Of a stretch of DNA of 64,000 nucleotides, positions 1 through 9,738 are shown piece after piece; within the stretch, counting starts at the first letter, position 1; each line of letters begins with the position of its first letter. Source of the stretch: Imperialibacter sp. EC-SDR9. Its GTDB lineage: Bacteria; Bacteroidota; Bacteroidia; Cytophagales; Cyclobacteriaceae. The notes beneath the pieces were generated by a model. It worked only from the letters and a program-made list of their open reading frames with translations. It was not told where the DNA came from and searched no databases. The stretch is taken from assembly GCF_902498805.1 (NCBI RefSeq), contig NZ_LR701580.1, positions 124,001 through 188,000 on the forward strand. The letters run 5' to 3'. A program made the translations under genes and the position numbers.

Positions 1-192
1 CGGCCGGTCTATCCTATGCACCAGCCCCATAAATACTGCTCCTGGCTTGTTGTATTTATCCTTAACATAGTCCTTTGCATAGTCGACAAGCGACTGGTCG
101 CCAGTTTCATCACCTTGCACCAACATGCCCCCGGGTTTGTTCACGATGAGCAGGTGGTTATCTTCGAACAGAATTAGTTTTCTAAAATCCAC
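1..192 (-). CDS. RluA-family RNA pseudouridine synthase (5' part only)
   Basis: This is the N-terminal 64 codons of a gene that runs off the left edge. The translation begins MDFRKLILFEDNHLLIVNKP and reaches the HRIDRP segment. In RluA/RluC/RluD enzymes this segment (HRLDR) precedes the strand carrying the catalytic Asp, so the family is clear but the target uridine is not. The start is GTG at 192: an in-frame TAG lies at 202-204 and no ATG intervenes, so GTG is the only plausible start. The start codon is only 12 bp from the divergent ATG at 205, which forces the two promoters to overlap the opposing genes. Confidence 0.85.
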   Translation of the reverse strand, partial: MDFRKLILFEDNHLLIVNKPGGMLVQGDETGDQSLVDYAKDYVKDKYNKPGAVFMGLVHRIDRP

Positions 193-204
193 AAGTTTTT
201 TCTA

Positions 205-1347
205 ATGATCAAAGGTAGAAATTTATTGGTCAGCGCTGTGCTGGTTTTTTTAGTTCTTTGTGGAGCCTATTATTGGTGGATTCAGTCCGGCAGATCTTAC
301 GCTGAATTTGAAATGACATCGGAGCGCTCTGTTTTTGTCAAAGCGGGCACCTACACCAAAGGCAATATCGTTGGCATTCAGCCCTATATGGTGCCGGCAG
401 ACTACCGGTCGGCCGATGCGCTCTATGCTAAGTTGAACCGTTACCTTTCAATAGCAAAAAAGAACGGATGCTTCACTGCAGCTACCGTGGTCGTTTTTCC
501 TGAATACATTGGAACATGGCTGGTGGCCATCAATGAAAAGGCCTCAGTGTATACAGCAGAAAAGGCTGAAGACGCCCTACGTACAGCGGCTTATTCTCAT
601 CCGATGTCTTTCTTGAACAACTATTTTGCGTCGGATGCTAAAGATCGGGCAACTGCGGCTCTTTTTTTATCGAAGGCGGTTGAAATGGCAGAAGCTTATC
701 AGCGGGTGTTCAGCAGGCTGGCAACTGAATACCAGGCCACGGTGGTGGCAGGATCTATTGTTTTACCTTCGCCGTCGGTAGAAGCTGACGTGCTGCGGGT
801 GGGTAAAGGGCCCTTGCTTAACGTGTCGGCCACCTTTGATGCCACGGGCAAGTTGGTGGCTCCACTGACAGTGAAGAATTTTTTGACATCCGAGGAAACG
901 GCTTTTACCGTGGCTGGAAATAGTGGCCAACTGCCTATAGTTGGTACGTCGGCCGGGAAGGCAGCAACGTTGATCTGCGCAGATTCGTGGTATGATGATG
1001 CATATCGGGTCATTGCAGACAAGGAAGTCGATTTTGTGGTGGTGCCCTCTTTTTTGGCTGGCGAAAATGTGTGGAACCAAACATGGAAGGGATACAATGG
1101 AGGCCAGCCTCCTGCCAATGTCAGTCCCGATGACATCGGCACACTGACAGAAGGTCAAGCCTGGCAGAAATATGGCATGCTTGGCCGGGCGCCGGAATTT
1201 GGCATCCAAACGGGGCTCAACATTTTTCTGAGAGGCCAGCTATGGAACCTTGGCACCAACGGAAACCCCCTTGTGCTGTCTGAAGGCCAGCCCGAAATGA
1301 TTGAAATTCCTGCAGATGGGGCTGCCATCGTTAATCTTCAGTTTTAG
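205..1347 (+). CDS. Membrane-anchored carbon-nitrogen hydrolase (nitrilase superfamily)
   Basis: A 380-aa protein with one N-terminal hydrophobic segment (about residues 7-25) and no lipobox, so the catalytic domain is probably held on the periplasmic face. The Glu-Lys-Cys triad of the nitrilase superfamily can be read: Glu in VVVFPEYIG (about residue 99), Lys in APLTVKNF (about 222) and Cys in TLICADSW (about 259). The superfamily hydrolyses or condenses amide/nitrile bonds. An N-terminal anchor recalls apolipoprotein N-acyltransferase, but the multi-helix Lnt membrane domain is absent, so substrate is unknown. It reads divergently from the RluA gene, and dnaK follows 108 bp downstream with its own spacing. 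Family assignment is secure; function is inference. Confidence 0.75.
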   Translation: MIKGRNLLVSAVLVFLVLCGAYYWWIQSGRSYAEFEMTSERSVFVKAGTYTKGNIVGIQPYMVPADYRSADALYAKLNRYLSIAKKNGCFTAATVVVFPEYIGTWLVAINEKASVYTAEKAEDALRTAAYSHPMSFLNNYFASDAKDRATAALFLSKAVEMAEAYQRVFSRLATEYQATVVAGSIVLPSPSVEADVLRVGKGPLLNVSATFDATGKLVAPLTVKNFLTSEETAFTVAGNSGQLPIVGTSAGKAATLICADSWYDDAYRVIADKEVDFVVVPSFLAGENVWNQTWKGYNGGQPPANVSPDDIGTLTEGQAWQKYGMLGRAPEFGIQTGLNIFLRGQLWNLGTNGNPLVLSEGQPEMIEIPADGAAIVNLQF

Positions 1348-1455
1348 GTAATTCTGACATCTTGTCACAACTATTGCCCCGAAAACCACTTGGCACAACC
1401 CTTGTTTAGCTAAGTGAGTACGGATTGAAAATTAAAAGGAATAAAATACATAATC

Positions 1456-3384
1456 ATGGGAAAAATTATTGGAATTGACTTAGGAACGACTAACTCCTGC
1501 GTCGCTGTAATGGAAGGGAATGAGCCGGTGGTGATTCCTAACAGCGAAGGAAGAAGGACTACCCCTTCAATTGTAGCCTTCCTGGACAATGGCAAGGGTG
1601 AGCGCAAAGTTGGCGATCCTGCTAAACGTCAGGCCATCACCAACCCACAAAATACAGTTAGCTCTGTAAAGCGCTTTATGGGTAAGAAATACTCTGAAGT
1701 AACTGCCGAGCGTAAAAATGTATCATACGGTCTTGAATCAGGCAGCAATGACACTGTAAGGGTGAAAATTGGTGATCGTAACTATACTCCGCAAGAGCTT
1801 TCAGCAATGATTCTTCAGAAAATGAAGTCTACAGCTGAGGATTACCTGGGTACTGAAGTGAAAGAAGCGGTAATCACCGTGCCGGCCTACTTCAACGATG
1901 CGGAACGTCAGGCTACCAAAGAGGCCGGACAGATCGCAGGCCTTGATGTGAAAAGAATTATCAATGAGCCTACTGCCGCTGCATTGGCTTATGGTCTTGA
2001 TAAGAAAAACAAGGACATGACCATTGCCGTGTACGACCTTGGTGGTGGTACATTCGATATTTCTGTGCTTGAGCTGGGCGATGGCGTGTTTGAAGTGAAA
2101 TCTACCAACGGTGATGTTCACCTGGGTGGCGACGACTTTGACTCACTGATCATCGACTGGCTGGCTGAAGAGTTTAAGAAGGACGAGAATATCGACCTCC
2201 GCAAGGATCCAATGGCGCTACAGCGTTTGAAAGAAGCAGCTGAAAAAGCTAAAATTGAGCTTTCAAGCTCTGCCAGCACCGAAATCAACTTGCCTTACAT
2301 CATGCCAGTTGATGGTATACCCAAGCACCTTGTTCGCACACTTTCTCGCTCTAAGTTTGAGCAATTGACTGACAGCCTTGTGCAGCGCACGCTGGAGCCA
2401 TGTCGCAAAGCATTGAAAGATGCCGGCATGAATCCTACAGAAATTGATGAGGTAATTCTTGTAGGTGGTTCCACCCGTATTCCAAGAATTCAGGAAGAGG
2501 TAGAGAAGTTCTTTGGCAAAAAGCCTTCTAAAGGTGTTAACCCCGACGAAGTGGTGGCCGTAGGGGCAGCTATTCAGGGTGGAGTATTGACTGGAGAAGT
2601 AAAAGACGTGCTTCTGCTTGATGTAACTCCACTTTCATTGGGTATTGAAACCATGGGTGGTGTAATGACCAAGCTGATTGAGTCGAACACAACGATCCCT
2701 TCAAGGAAGTCGGAGGTGTTCTCAACGGCGTCTGATAACCAACCATCTGTGGAGATACACATTTTGCAGGGTGAGCGCTCAATGGCGAGAGATAACCGCA
2801 CCATCGGTCGTTTCCACCTTGACAGTATTCCACCAGCACCACGTGGCGTACCTCAAATCGAAGTGACATTCGATATTGATGCGAATGGTATCCTTCATGT
2901 GTCTGCCAAAGACAAAGGAACTGGTAAGGAGCAGAAGATCAGGATTGAAGCTTCTTCTGGATTGACCGACGCTGAAATCGAAAAGATGAAAGCCGAAGCA
3001 AAAGCCAACGCAGATTCTGATCAGGCTGAAAGAGAAAAAATAGATAAGCTGAATGGTGCGGACTCTATGATCTTCCAGACCGAGAAGCAGCTGAAGGAGT
3101 ATGGTGAGAAGCTTTCCGAAGGTAACAAGACCGCTATTGAAGCGGCCCTTGAAAATCTGAAGACTGCTCACAAGGCTCAGGATATCGCAGGTATAGACAC
3201 TGCCACTGAGGCTTTGAATCAGGCATGGGCAGCAGCCTCTCAGGAAATGTATGCTTCGACTGAAGGTGGACAGCCAGGTGCAGATCCGGGACAGCAAGCT
3301 AACGGAGCCGCCGGAGGCGAAGCCAAAGCAGACAGCGATGTGTCTGACGTAGAATACGAAGAGGTAGACGATACGAAAAAGTAG
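1456..3384 (+). CDS. dnaK: Chaperone DnaK (Hsp70)
   Basis: Full-length 642-aa Hsp70. The N-terminal ATPase domain opens with [19 protein letters not shown] and carries the second phosphate loop [19 protein letters not shown] near residue 195. The interdomain linker [13 protein letters not shown] is near residue 385, followed by the beta-sandwich substrate domain and a helical lid. The tail is acidic and Ala/Gly-rich, with EEVD four residues from the end. DnaK binds exposed hydrophobic peptides in the cytoplasm with DnaJ and GrpE; neither partner is adjacent, as is usual in Bacteroidota. A strong hairpin terminator follows. The start is the ATG at 1456. Identification is certain. Confidence 0.98.
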   Translation: MGKIIGIDLGTTNSCVAVMEGNEPVVIPNSEGRRTTPSIVAFLDNGKGERKVGDPAKRQAITNPQNTVSSVKRFMGKKYSEVTAERKNVSYGLESGSNDTVRVKIGDRNYTPQELSAMILQKMKSTAEDYLGTEVKEAVITVPAYFNDAERQATKEAGQIAGLDVKRIINEPTAAALAYGLDKKNKDMTIAVYDLGGGTFDISVLELGDGVFEVKSTNGDVHLGGDDFDSLIIDWLAEEFKKDENIDLRKDPMALQRLKEAAEKAKIELSSSASTEINLPYIMPVDGIPKHLVRTLSRSKFEQLTDSLVQRTLEPCRKALKDAGMNPTEIDEVILVGGSTRIPRIQEEVEKFFGKKPSKGVNPDEVVAVGAAIQGGVLTGEVKDVLLLDVTPLSLGIETMGGVMTKLIESNTTIPSRKSEVFSTASDNQPSVEIHILQGERSMARDNRTIGRFHLDSIPPAPRGVPQIEVTFDIDANGILHVSAKDKGTGKEQKIRIEASSGLTDAEIEKMKAEAKANADSDQAEREKIDKLNGADSMIFQTEKQLKEYGEKLSEGNKTAIEAALENLKTAHKAQDIAGIDTATEALNQAWAAASQEMYASTEGGQPGADPGQQANGAAGGEAKADSDVSDVEYEEVDDTKK

Positions 3385-3410
3385 TCGTTTGCCCTACATC
3401 ATAGATCACG

Positions 3411-3440
3411 AAGCCTCTCAGGAAACTGAGGGGCTTTTTT
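3411..3440 (+). terminator. Rho-independent terminator of dnaK
   Basis: A 10-bp stem (3411-3420 pairs with 3427-3436, one G-T pair) closes a GGAAAC loop and runs into six T residues at 3435-3440. It lies 26 bp after the dnaK stop codon. Confidence 0.85.
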
Positions 3441-3514
3441 GTGTTTTATTTTACACGATTCTCGAAAAGAAGCCATTTTTGACTTACTTTAGTCATTGAT
3501 TCATATTTTTTCAG

Positions 3515-4201
3515 ATGAGAGCAAGTAAAATTTTTACCCTGTCGACTTCTTTTTTTGTTTGCATAAGTTTTTTCGCAAACGGGCAGGAAGCATACCAAAG
3601 AATAGAGGTGGCAGCTCCTCTGCACCCGTTCATTCGAACTTTCGAAAATTACTACCTGCAGTCGGAGCTGTACGTAACGCCAAAAAGAAGTTGGGTAGCA
3701 ACAGCGGGCTACAAAGGCGGGGAGCTATGGGAGCTCTTTTTTAGAAATGGAAATTATAAAGGCTACCGCCTTGACCTTGGCCACAGATTCTACATGCCTA
3801 CGGAGGTTCGTTGGATGCAGGCTTTCGCAACGGCCAACTTAAACCTTGAAGCTGGAAAATTGGCTATTCGAGAAGGCGCATTTGTGCCGACTGATTCTCT
3901 ACAAATGAAAGGAGTAATGATAGGGCCCGAAATAAACTTTGGCGCTAAAATTACGATGTTCAAGCGGGTGACTTTGGCTACCCTGGTGGGTTACAGACAC
4001 TACTTCAACACTTTCAATACCGATAAAATCACAAGCAACCCTTCTTACTGGCGATACAACGATTGGGACAATAACCATCAGAGCTGGGAAGAAAACAGGG
4101 AGTATGTTGAAAATTTCAGAAAGGGCAGATATCCCGTTGTTCAAATCAACGTGGGCTATGTGTTCGGACTTCGGAAAAAGCAAAAACTGCCTGAGGGCTA
4201 A
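3515..4201 (+). CDS. Secreted protein, probable outer-membrane beta-barrel
   Basis: A 228-aa protein that I do not recognise at family level. Residues 1-23 are a signal peptide ending in FFANGQ. The mature part alternates aromatic and polar residues (YYLQSELYVTP, RLDLGHRFYM) and ends VVQINVGYVFGLRKK, as expected of strands in a small outer-membrane barrel of the DUF3575 or porin-like kind. The last four bases overlap the stop of the convergent gene at 4198, so the pair shares no terminator. Cell location is inference from the signal peptide and strand pattern; function is unknown. Confidence 0.6.
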   Translation: MRASKIFTLSTSFFVCISFFANGQEAYQRIEVAAPLHPFIRTFENYYLQSELYVTPKRSWVATAGYKGGELWELFFRNGNYKGYRLDLGHRFYMPTEVRWMQAFATANLNLEAGKLAIREGAFVPTDSLQMKGVMIGPEINFGAKITMFKRVTLATLVGYRHYFNTFNTDKITSNPSYWRYNDWDNNHQSWEENREYVENFRKGRYPVVQINVGYVFGLRKKQKLPEG

Positions 4202-5745
4202 CCATTTCTCTCCTCAAACTTCCTCCTAATCACCAGCTGAACCGGCACGCCATCGATCTTACTTTCAAGCCACGAAATGATATCCAGATAAAGGAAAGCA
4301 CGTAGCTCAAAGGGCTGTTTCAGTGTTTCCTCCAGCCTTTCCTTCAGTGCCTGAAATTCCTTTTTGATGTTTTCTGGCAGCATGCCCGGCACTTTTCGCA
4401 GCCATTTGATGATCTCCTTTTGCACCCCCTGGAGGTTATCCATTTTCACTAAAAACCGATACACCGACTTGATTTGGTATTCCAGCAAATCGCTGTTGCC
4501 CATTTCGTAGTGGGCAATCAGGTTCAGTATGCGTGCGAAGCAATGAATGTCTTCTCTAAGGCTAACATCTTTGAGATTGATGATTTTGTTGAGGTATTTG
4601 ACGGCGTTTTTATTGTCGTCGCTTCCAAAATAGAGGCAGGCGATTTTGTAGTAGAAAAGCAGTACCCTGTGCGAGTCGATTTTGTTGTCAAACTTATCAA
4701 TGATTTCCAATACATCAGGAACAATGACTACGCCTTCGGTAAACCGACCCTCCATAAAGAACAGGTTGATCTTGTCATTATAATAATAGAAAGCCAGCAA
4801 GCTTTGGATGTTCTCATTCTGGGAAAACAATGCCGAGTTCTTTAGTTCTTCCAGTACCAGGAGTTTTTCTGCAAACTTTGGATAATGCTGAATATTGAAA
4901 AGTGCCGCAAGAAGATTGTGTAGTCCTTTGATGTACAGGTCGGGCTTCCTTTTGATCATCGCCGGATGGCTTTTGAAAAGCTCCACCCAGCGGTCAGCGT
5001 AGCGGTAGCACTTCACAAAATCCTGCACGATGTAGTAGTACCAAACCATCGATTGGCAGAGGTACACCTTCTCGTTGAAGCTGAGACTGTCATACTCGTA
5101 GTCAGGCAGGTTTCTTTTAAAATAATGCTGCACAACCCTGTAGTCTTCTTCATTTCGCACATAACCCAGCTTGATATAAAGGCTGTAAAGCGAAATAGAC
5201 AGGTTAGATAGCTCTTGTGTTTTGGCAATTATTTTGGTTACATGCCTCGACTCATTGACCAGCTCCTCTGCCCTGTTGCCAATGCTTCGGGTAATGTACT
5301 GTCCTTCTATCAGCTTCTCGAAGTCGATGATCTCCAATTGTAGGATTTCTTCATTGTTTTCAGCGGCCTTCTGTTTCAGCTTGTCGAGAATCCGGAGACT
5401 TTGCTTATAGAGTCCTTTGTTATAAAGCACCCTCGCATAATCAATTTGCTCCCGCACTTCAATAGGGTAGTCGTAGTTGATATGGATAAGCCGGAGGCTT
5501 TTAAGCACTTGCCCGTACAAATGACTTTTCAGGTTGGAAAGTTGCTGAGGAATCAATGATGGAGCCTTTTTAAGGATCACCTTTTCGTCATAGACATCAA
5601 CATCGTCCATCACGTCGAAAAGAGTGATAAACTTACTGTCTTCCTTGCCGTTGATGCGCCTGGCGTACAGCTTGAAATTGCGCTTCTCAGCCTTGGTGAG
5701 CGACTTAATCAGCTGGAATAAGGGGTCTGTTTCTTGTTTGGCCAT
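4198..5745 (-). CDS. Helical-repeat (TPR-like) cytoplasmic protein, function unknown
   Basis: A 515-aa protein without signal peptide, starting MAKQETDPLFQLIKSLTKAE. It is almost entirely amphipathic helices with recurrent paired-helix units (ARVLYNKGLYKQSLRILDKL, ACLYFGSDDNKNAVKYLNKI) that look like divergent tetratricopeptide repeats. The basic N-terminal segment TKAEKRNFKLYARR could contact nucleic acid or a partner. Proteins with this opening are a Bacteroidota-restricted family of unknown role. It stands alone: it converges on 3515-4201 with a 4-bp overlap and diverges from leuA. Confidence 0.6.
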   Translation of the reverse strand: MAKQETDPLFQLIKSLTKAEKRNFKLYARRINGKEDSKFITLFDVMDDVDVYDEKVILKKAPSLIPQQLSNLKSHLYGQVLKSLRLIHINYDYPIEVREQIDYARVLYNKGLYKQSLRILDKLKQKAAENNEEILQLEIIDFEKLIEGQYITRSIGNRAEELVNESRHVTKIIAKTQELSNLSISLYSLYIKLGYVRNEEDYRVVQHYFKRNLPDYEYDSLSFNEKVYLCQSMVWYYYIVQDFVKCYRYADRWVELFKSHPAMIKRKPDLYIKGLHNLLAALFNIQHYPKFAEKLLVLEELKNSALFSQNENIQSLLAFYYYNDKINLFFMEGRFTEGVVIVPDVLEIIDKFDNKIDSHRVLLFYYKIACLYFGSDDNKNAVKYLNKIINLKDVSLREDIHCFARILNLIAHYEMGNSDLLEYQIKSVYRFLVKMDNLQGVQKEIIKWLRKVPGMLPENIKKEFQALKERLEETLKQPFELRAFLYLDIISWLESKIDGVPVQLVIRRKFEERNG

Positions 5746-5845
5746 TGTATTGTGCAGCTGGCAATATAGCCTTTATTTTGCAATTTGGGCCTCTTATTCA
5801 GTAAATACATGCGTTTGGCTGTCGTAGTGATTTTGAATTTTAGGC

Positions 5846-5875
5846 TTTGGCAGACCTTCAGTTAAAGTAGATTTG
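5846..5875 (+). promoter_or_regulatory. Candidate Bacteroidota-type promoter of leuA
   Basis: TTTG at 5846-5849 and TAGATTTG at 5868-5875 match the -33 TTTG and -7 TAnnTTTG boxes of the Bacteroidota primary sigma factor, 18 bp apart. The start of transcription would be near 5881, about 60 bp ahead of the leuA ATG. Confidence 0.45.
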
Positions 5876-5939
5876 TTGCATAGAATCAATTATCGAATAC
5901 CAGAAATGGGATTCTTGTTAAAAAAATACACACCTTAGT

Positions 5940-7139
5940 ATGAGCAAAGATCGAGTCTACATTTTCGACACTACCCTTAGAGACGGCGAACAGGTTCCCG
6001 GCTGTCAATTGAATACTGAAGAAAAAGTAATTGTTGCCAAGCAACTTGAGGCCCTCGGCGTTGACGTAATTGAGGCTGGTTTTCCAGTGTCAAGCCCTGG
6101 AGATTTTAACTCTGTAGTAGAAATTTCCAGGAATGTGACTGAGCCGGTGGTTTGTGCGCTTACCAGGGCCAAAGTGGTTGACATTGATTGTGCGGCTCAG
6201 GCCCTCCATTTAGCCAAAAGAAAAAGAATCCATACTGGCATCGGATCTTCCGATATCCACATTCAACATAAGCTTAAGTCGACCCGTGAGAAGGTGCTTG
6301 AGCAGGGCATTTCTGCAGTAAAATACGCCCGCCGCTTTGTCGACGACGTAGAGTTTTTCTGCGAAGATGCTGGCCGTGCCGATCTTGAATTTCTTGCTCT
6401 GATGGTTGAAGGCGTGATTGCCGCCGGAGCCACTGTGGTCAACATTCCCGACACCACCGGGTATACACTGCCATGGCAGTTTGGTGAGCGCATCAAGTAT
6501 TTGTACGACCATGTGCCTAATATCGATAAGGCAATTATCTCTGTGCATTGCCACAACGACCTTGGTATGGCGACTGCCAACTCAATTTCTGGTTTGGCCA
6601 ATGGTGCCCGTCAGGTGGAAGTCACTATCAACGGTATTGGAGAGAGAGCAGGGAACACTTCTCTGGAAGAGGTGGTGATGACATTGAAGTCGCACCCATA
6701 CCTGAACCTGGAAACCAATATTAACACCAAAGGCATTTATGCGATGAGCAAAATGGTGTCGCACATGATGAACATGCCTGTGCAGCCTAACAAGGCGATT
6801 GTGGGCAAAAATGCTTTTTCACACTCATCGGGTATTCACCAGGACGGCTTCCTCAAGCACAGAGAAAACTACGAAATCATCGATCCGGAGGATGTTGGCG
6901 TTCCTTCGTCATTGATCCTTCTTACTGCCCGCAGCGGCAGGGCTGCGCTTACGCACCGGCTTCAGGTGCTTGGCTACAAGTTCGACAAAGACGAAATGGA
7001 AGTGATTTACATGCACTTCCTTGAAATGGCCGACCGCAAAAAGCAAATCGAAGATGAGGATTTGTTTGAATTGGTGAAGATTGACGAGGTGGAAGCTTTG
7101 TTGAGCACCAAAACTGGAAAAAGCAAGGATGTGCTATAA
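5940..7139 (+). CDS. leuA: 2-isopropylmalate synthase, short form
   Basis: Condenses 2-ketoisovalerate with acetyl-CoA, the first committed step of leucine synthesis. The HMGL-like TIM barrel is intact: [12 protein letters not shown] near residue 10, metal ligands in SVHCHNDLG near residue 201, [14 protein letters not shown], and HSSGIHQDG near 300. The protein is 399 aa, whereas classical LeuA is about 510, so the C-terminal LeuA regulatory (leucine-feedback) domain is missing. Short forms are common in Bacteroidota, but feedback inhibition may be weak or absent. leuB, leuC and leuD are not nearby. A homocitrate or citramalate synthase cannot be strictly excluded from sequence alone. Confidence 0.85.
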   Translation: MSKDRVYIFDTTLRDGEQVPGCQLNTEEKVIVAKQLEALGVDVIEAGFPVSSPGDFNSVVEISRNVTEPVVCALTRAKVVDIDCAAQALHLAKRKRIHTGIGSSDIHIQHKLKSTREKVLEQGISAVKYARRFVDDVEFFCEDAGRADLEFLALMVEGVIAAGATVVNIPDTTGYTLPWQFGERIKYLYDHVPNIDKAIISVHCHNDLGMATANSISGLANGARQVEVTINGIGERAGNTSLEEVVMTLKSHPYLNLETNINTKGIYAMSKMVSHMMNMPVQPNKAIVGKNAFSHSSGIHQDGFLKHRENYEIIDPEDVGVPSSLILLTARSGRAALTHRLQVLGYKFDKDEMEVIYMHFLEMADRKKQIEDEDLFELVKIDEVEALLSTKTGKSKDVL

Positions 7140-7250
7140 ACCAGGCGGGAGCCTTTGAAGCATCGGAGGCTGATTTCCCGAACACTTCAGAATTCATAAG
7201 TCAATACGGACAAATTTTTAATACAGGAGATTTCTGTAAACGTTACCCCT

Positions 7251-7835
7251 ATGACCGACGAAATCAAACAAGCGGTACCGGCTGCGTATCGTGGAATTGC
7301 TGTGGCCACTGAGAAAGCTGGCTTCACAATGGCTTCCGACCCTTTGACAGGTTCCCTGCTACGTACGCTTGCCGCCTCAAAACCGCAGGGCAGCTTTTTG
7401 GAGCTGGGTACTGGTACGGGGCTTTCCACCTCGTGGATATTGAGCGGCATGGATCAAAAGTCCTCCCTGATTTCGGTCGACAATAACGAGACATTTCTGG
7501 GTATCGCCGCCGATTTTTTGGACCATGATCCCCGGCTACAGCTTGTGTGCGCCGATGGCGAGGAGTGGTTATTAGCCAGCAGTAGCCTGCGATTCGACTA
7601 TATCTTTGCTGATACGTGGCATGGGAAGTATTTAATGCTCGAAGATGTGTTGGCGATGCTCAAACCAGGAGGGCTCTACATCATCGACGACATGCTGCCT
7701 CAGCCTAACTGGCCTGAAGGTCACCATGAGAAAGCGCTTCGACTGGTGGAAGAGCTGGAAAAAAATGAAAGCTTGCTGCTGACAAAACAGACCTGGTCAA
7801 CAGGGATAGTAGTAGCAACAAGGAAGGCAGGATAG
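7251..7835 (+). CDS. Class I SAM-dependent methyltransferase, O-methyltransferase-like
   Basis: A 194-aa Rossmann methyltransferase. Motif I is SFLELGTGTGLSTSWIL (residues about 48-64), the acidic residue after strand 2 is in LISVDNNETF, and the fourth-strand region is DYIFADTWHGKY. GGLYIIDDMLPQPNW matches the post-IV segment of the caffeoyl-CoA/catechol O-methyltransferase group. No TM or signal sequence, so it is cytoplasmic. It is monocistronic, 111 bp after leuA, and ends at a palindromic bidirectional terminator. The methyl acceptor is unknown. Confidence 0.75.
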   Translation: MTDEIKQAVPAAYRGIAVATEKAGFTMASDPLTGSLLRTLAASKPQGSFLELGTGTGLSTSWILSGMDQKSSLISVDNNETFLGIAADFLDHDPRLQLVCADGEEWLLASSSLRFDYIFADTWHGKYLMLEDVLAMLKPGGLYIIDDMLPQPNWPEGHHEKALRLVEELEKNESLLLTKQTWSTGIVVATRKAG

Positions 7836-7849
7836 GGGAAACAAAAAAG

Positions 7850-7875
7850 AGAGGCCTTCAAATTTGAAGGCCTCT
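7850..7875. terminator. Bidirectional palindromic terminator
   Basis: A perfect 26-bp palindrome (arms of 13 centred at 7862/7863, GAGGCCTTCAAA and its complement) lies between the convergent genes ending at 7835 and 7882. An A-rich run is on the left and a T-rich run on the right, so it can stop transcription from either side. Confidence 0.8.
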
Positions 7876-7881
7876 TAATAA

Positions 7882-8634
7882 TTACTTAAGTCTTTTGCTT
7901 ATTTCTTCAATTTTTGGCTTGGCGTCTTCACGGCCAAGGTCGAACGCTTTCTGGTATAAGTCGAGCGCCTCTTTGTAAGACTCCTTCTTTTTCTTCGGAG
8001 CAAGCTGCGTACGACGGGCTGCCTCTTCCGCTGCCTGAGCTCTCATAAAGTAAGAGTCGGCCTGCGAAACTTTAGACTGAGTGAGCAGTTCAGTGATTCT
8101 GGTTTCCAGCATAGTCAATTCCTGACGCTTAGCTTCAATTTGCAGCGCTTTGTCTTCCAACTCAGTGTTTTGAAGCTCAACCAAAGTGCCCAGCTGCTCA
8201 TTCTTCTCTTTGTATTCAGCAACTGTTGCTTCCAACTGAGCTATTTGAGCCGTTTTGTCTTCCAACTGCTTCTTCAACCTTGCGATAGAGTTTGCGTATG
8301 TTTTGTTTGAAGAATTCGACTTCGCAAGGCTCTTCTCCATTTCGTCGATTTTCTTTTCAGAATCTTTTACGTACTGATTCAGTTCACTCAGTCGAGTGTT
8401 GAAGTCATCGTAAGTAGTGCCCATTTCCATGTTGACCTTTAGCGCATTCCTGTTTTGATCGATCGAATCGAGTAATACGCCGACGTTCTCAAGTACCGCC
8501 GACATTTGACGCTGGAAAGCGAGCTCCGTGTTAAGGGAGTCGATCTTTGCCACAAGTGTTTCATTTTCCTGTTTAAGGCCACAAGAAGCCATGAGTGAGG
8601 TAACAATAACCAACACTGCCAATTGATTTTTCAT
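7882..8634 (-). CDS. Coiled-coil lipoprotein
   Basis: I place the start at 8634, which gives a 250-aa protein beginning MKNQLAVLVIVTSLMASC. This is a signal peptide with lipobox LMAS-C and the lipidated Cys at residue 18. An upstream in-frame start at 8691 would bury it behind 19 residues. Residues about 25-200 are a long heptad-rich coiled coil (QLEDKTAQIAQLEATVAEYK, ALQIEAKRQELTMLETRI). The C-terminus, SYKEALDLYQKAFDLGREDA, is one TPR-like unit. It is probably anchored in the outer or inner membrane facing the periplasm, as a spacer or scaffold. No enzyme motif is visible and the exact role is unknown. Confidence 0.7.
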   Translation of the reverse strand: MKNQLAVLVIVTSLMASCGLKQENETLVAKIDSLNTELAFQRQMSAVLENVGVLLDSIDQNRNALKVNMEMGTTYDDFNTRLSELNQYVKDSEKKIDEMEKSLAKSNSSNKTYANSIARLKKQLEDKTAQIAQLEATVAEYKEKNEQLGTLVELQNTELEDKALQIEAKRQELTMLETRITELLTQSKVSQADSYFMRAQAAEEAARRTQLAPKKKKESYKEALDLYQKAFDLGREDAKPKIEEISKRLK

Positions 8635-8851
8635 AATAGTTTGGTGCATTTTTAAAATTGCGAGGCAAAAGTATATAAAAGATAAATTCACTAATGAAGT
8701 TGGCCCTTAATTATTTTTAACTCAGGGGTTATTACCGGTGCCAAAGATATTCCAGGGGGCGGATAGCAAGCTAATATGATCAAATTTAGAAAAAAATAAG
8801 GTAACACTAGCATTCCTATGCCTTCCCTTTTCGAAACGGCTCGTTGGAAGT

Positions 8852-9613
8852 TTATTTGGCCAAAGATTTTACCCGGTCAAATTCTTCATCGTAGTCTTTG
8901 CGAATTGTGCCGAAAAGTCTATCCCACCAAAGGAAGTACAGACCGTAGTTACCTTGGAAGTGCTTGTGGTGTTGATTGTGATTCACCGACGTGTTGAACC
9001 ACTTACCTAGCCATGATCGCTGAAAGTTTTTTGGATAGAGCTCATAGCCAAGATGGCCGTACACATTGTAGAGCATCATGAGTGCGAGCCAAATCATGAC
9101 GGCCGACCGATGAGTAGGAATGGAAAATACAATGACATAGATAACGCCCGCCTCTATCACCGCCTCAGCTGGCTGGAAGGCCAACGCCGCCCATGGTGAA
9201 GGATTGGTAGACATATGATGTACCTTATGCAAGGTCTTGAAAAGCCTGGGATGATGCATAATACGGTGCATCAGGTAAAAATAGCCATCATGAATGAGTA
9301 GCATCAGCACGATGCTAAAAGCGAAGTAGCCCCACCCATAATCCCCAATTACGGCGTATTGTTTGGTGTAGGGTTTTATAAAAGGCGTAAATGTGCTAAG
9401 AGCCACGATCCAGAAAATAAGGATCGTTAGCAGACTGTAGCCAATTTCACGCAAATAGTTATTTCTTTTCGGAAAGACCTGTTGGATTTTTCGGGAAGCC
9501 CAACGGCTTTTTAAAATCTTATAGAAGATAAAAAAGGCGAGGCTGGCGATCAGGGCATATCGCAGAAAAATGATTAAAAGAAGGATATAGAACCTTTGAT
9601 CCATTGGCGCCAA
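8852..9613 (-). CDS. Sterol desaturase / fatty acid hydroxylase family membrane protein
   Basis: A 253-aa integral membrane protein with about four hydrophobic segments and the eight-histidine di-iron signature of the fatty acid hydroxylase superfamily: HDGYFYLMHRIMHH near residue 112, KVHHMS near 134 and NHNQHHKHF near 212. These enzymes use di-iron and O2 to hydroxylate or desaturate lipids. Bacterial members act on ether lipids, carotenoids, ornithine lipids or unknown lipids; substrate cannot be read here. It diverges from the MFS gene 125 bp away. A second, distinct member of the superfamily is encoded at 47554-48330. Confidence 0.8.
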   Translation of the reverse strand: MAPMDQRFYILLLIIFLRYALIASLAFFIFYKILKSRWASRKIQQVFPKRNNYLREIGYSLLTILIFWIVALSTFTPFIKPYTKQYAVIGDYGWGYFAFSIVLMLLIHDGYFYLMHRIMHHPRLFKTLHKVHHMSTNPSPWAALAFQPAEAVIEAGVIYVIVFSIPTHRSAVMIWLALMMLYNVYGHLGYELYPKNFQRSWLGKWFNTSVNHNQHHKHFQGNYGLYFLWWDRLFGTIRKDYDEEFDRVKSLAK

Positions 9614-9688
9614 TATTTCCTCTAAAATACGATTTAGTGGTCAAAGAACCTTGCAGGCCTTTTGTATAGTGCTTAACCAAAAAAGCGG

Positions 9689-9718
9689 TTTGGACTATCC
9701 GCTTATTTTGTACCTTTC
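9689..9718 (+). promoter_or_regulatory. Candidate promoter of the MFS exporter gene
   Basis: TTTG at 9689-9692 and TACCTTTC at 9711-9718 (18-bp spacing) fit Bacteroidota promoter boxes with one mismatch. The inverted repeat AAGCGG (9683-9688) and CCGCTT (9699-9704) overlaps the -33 box and could be an operator. Confidence 0.4.
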
Positions 9719-9738
9719 GCCGTCGTAATTTTAAGTAC

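Noticed and set aside
1361-1380. Heat-shock sigma-32-like promoter (CTTGTC ... CCCC) before dnaK
   Set aside because: The gap is only 10 bp instead of 13-14, and Bacteroidota generally lack a sigma-32-type factor.
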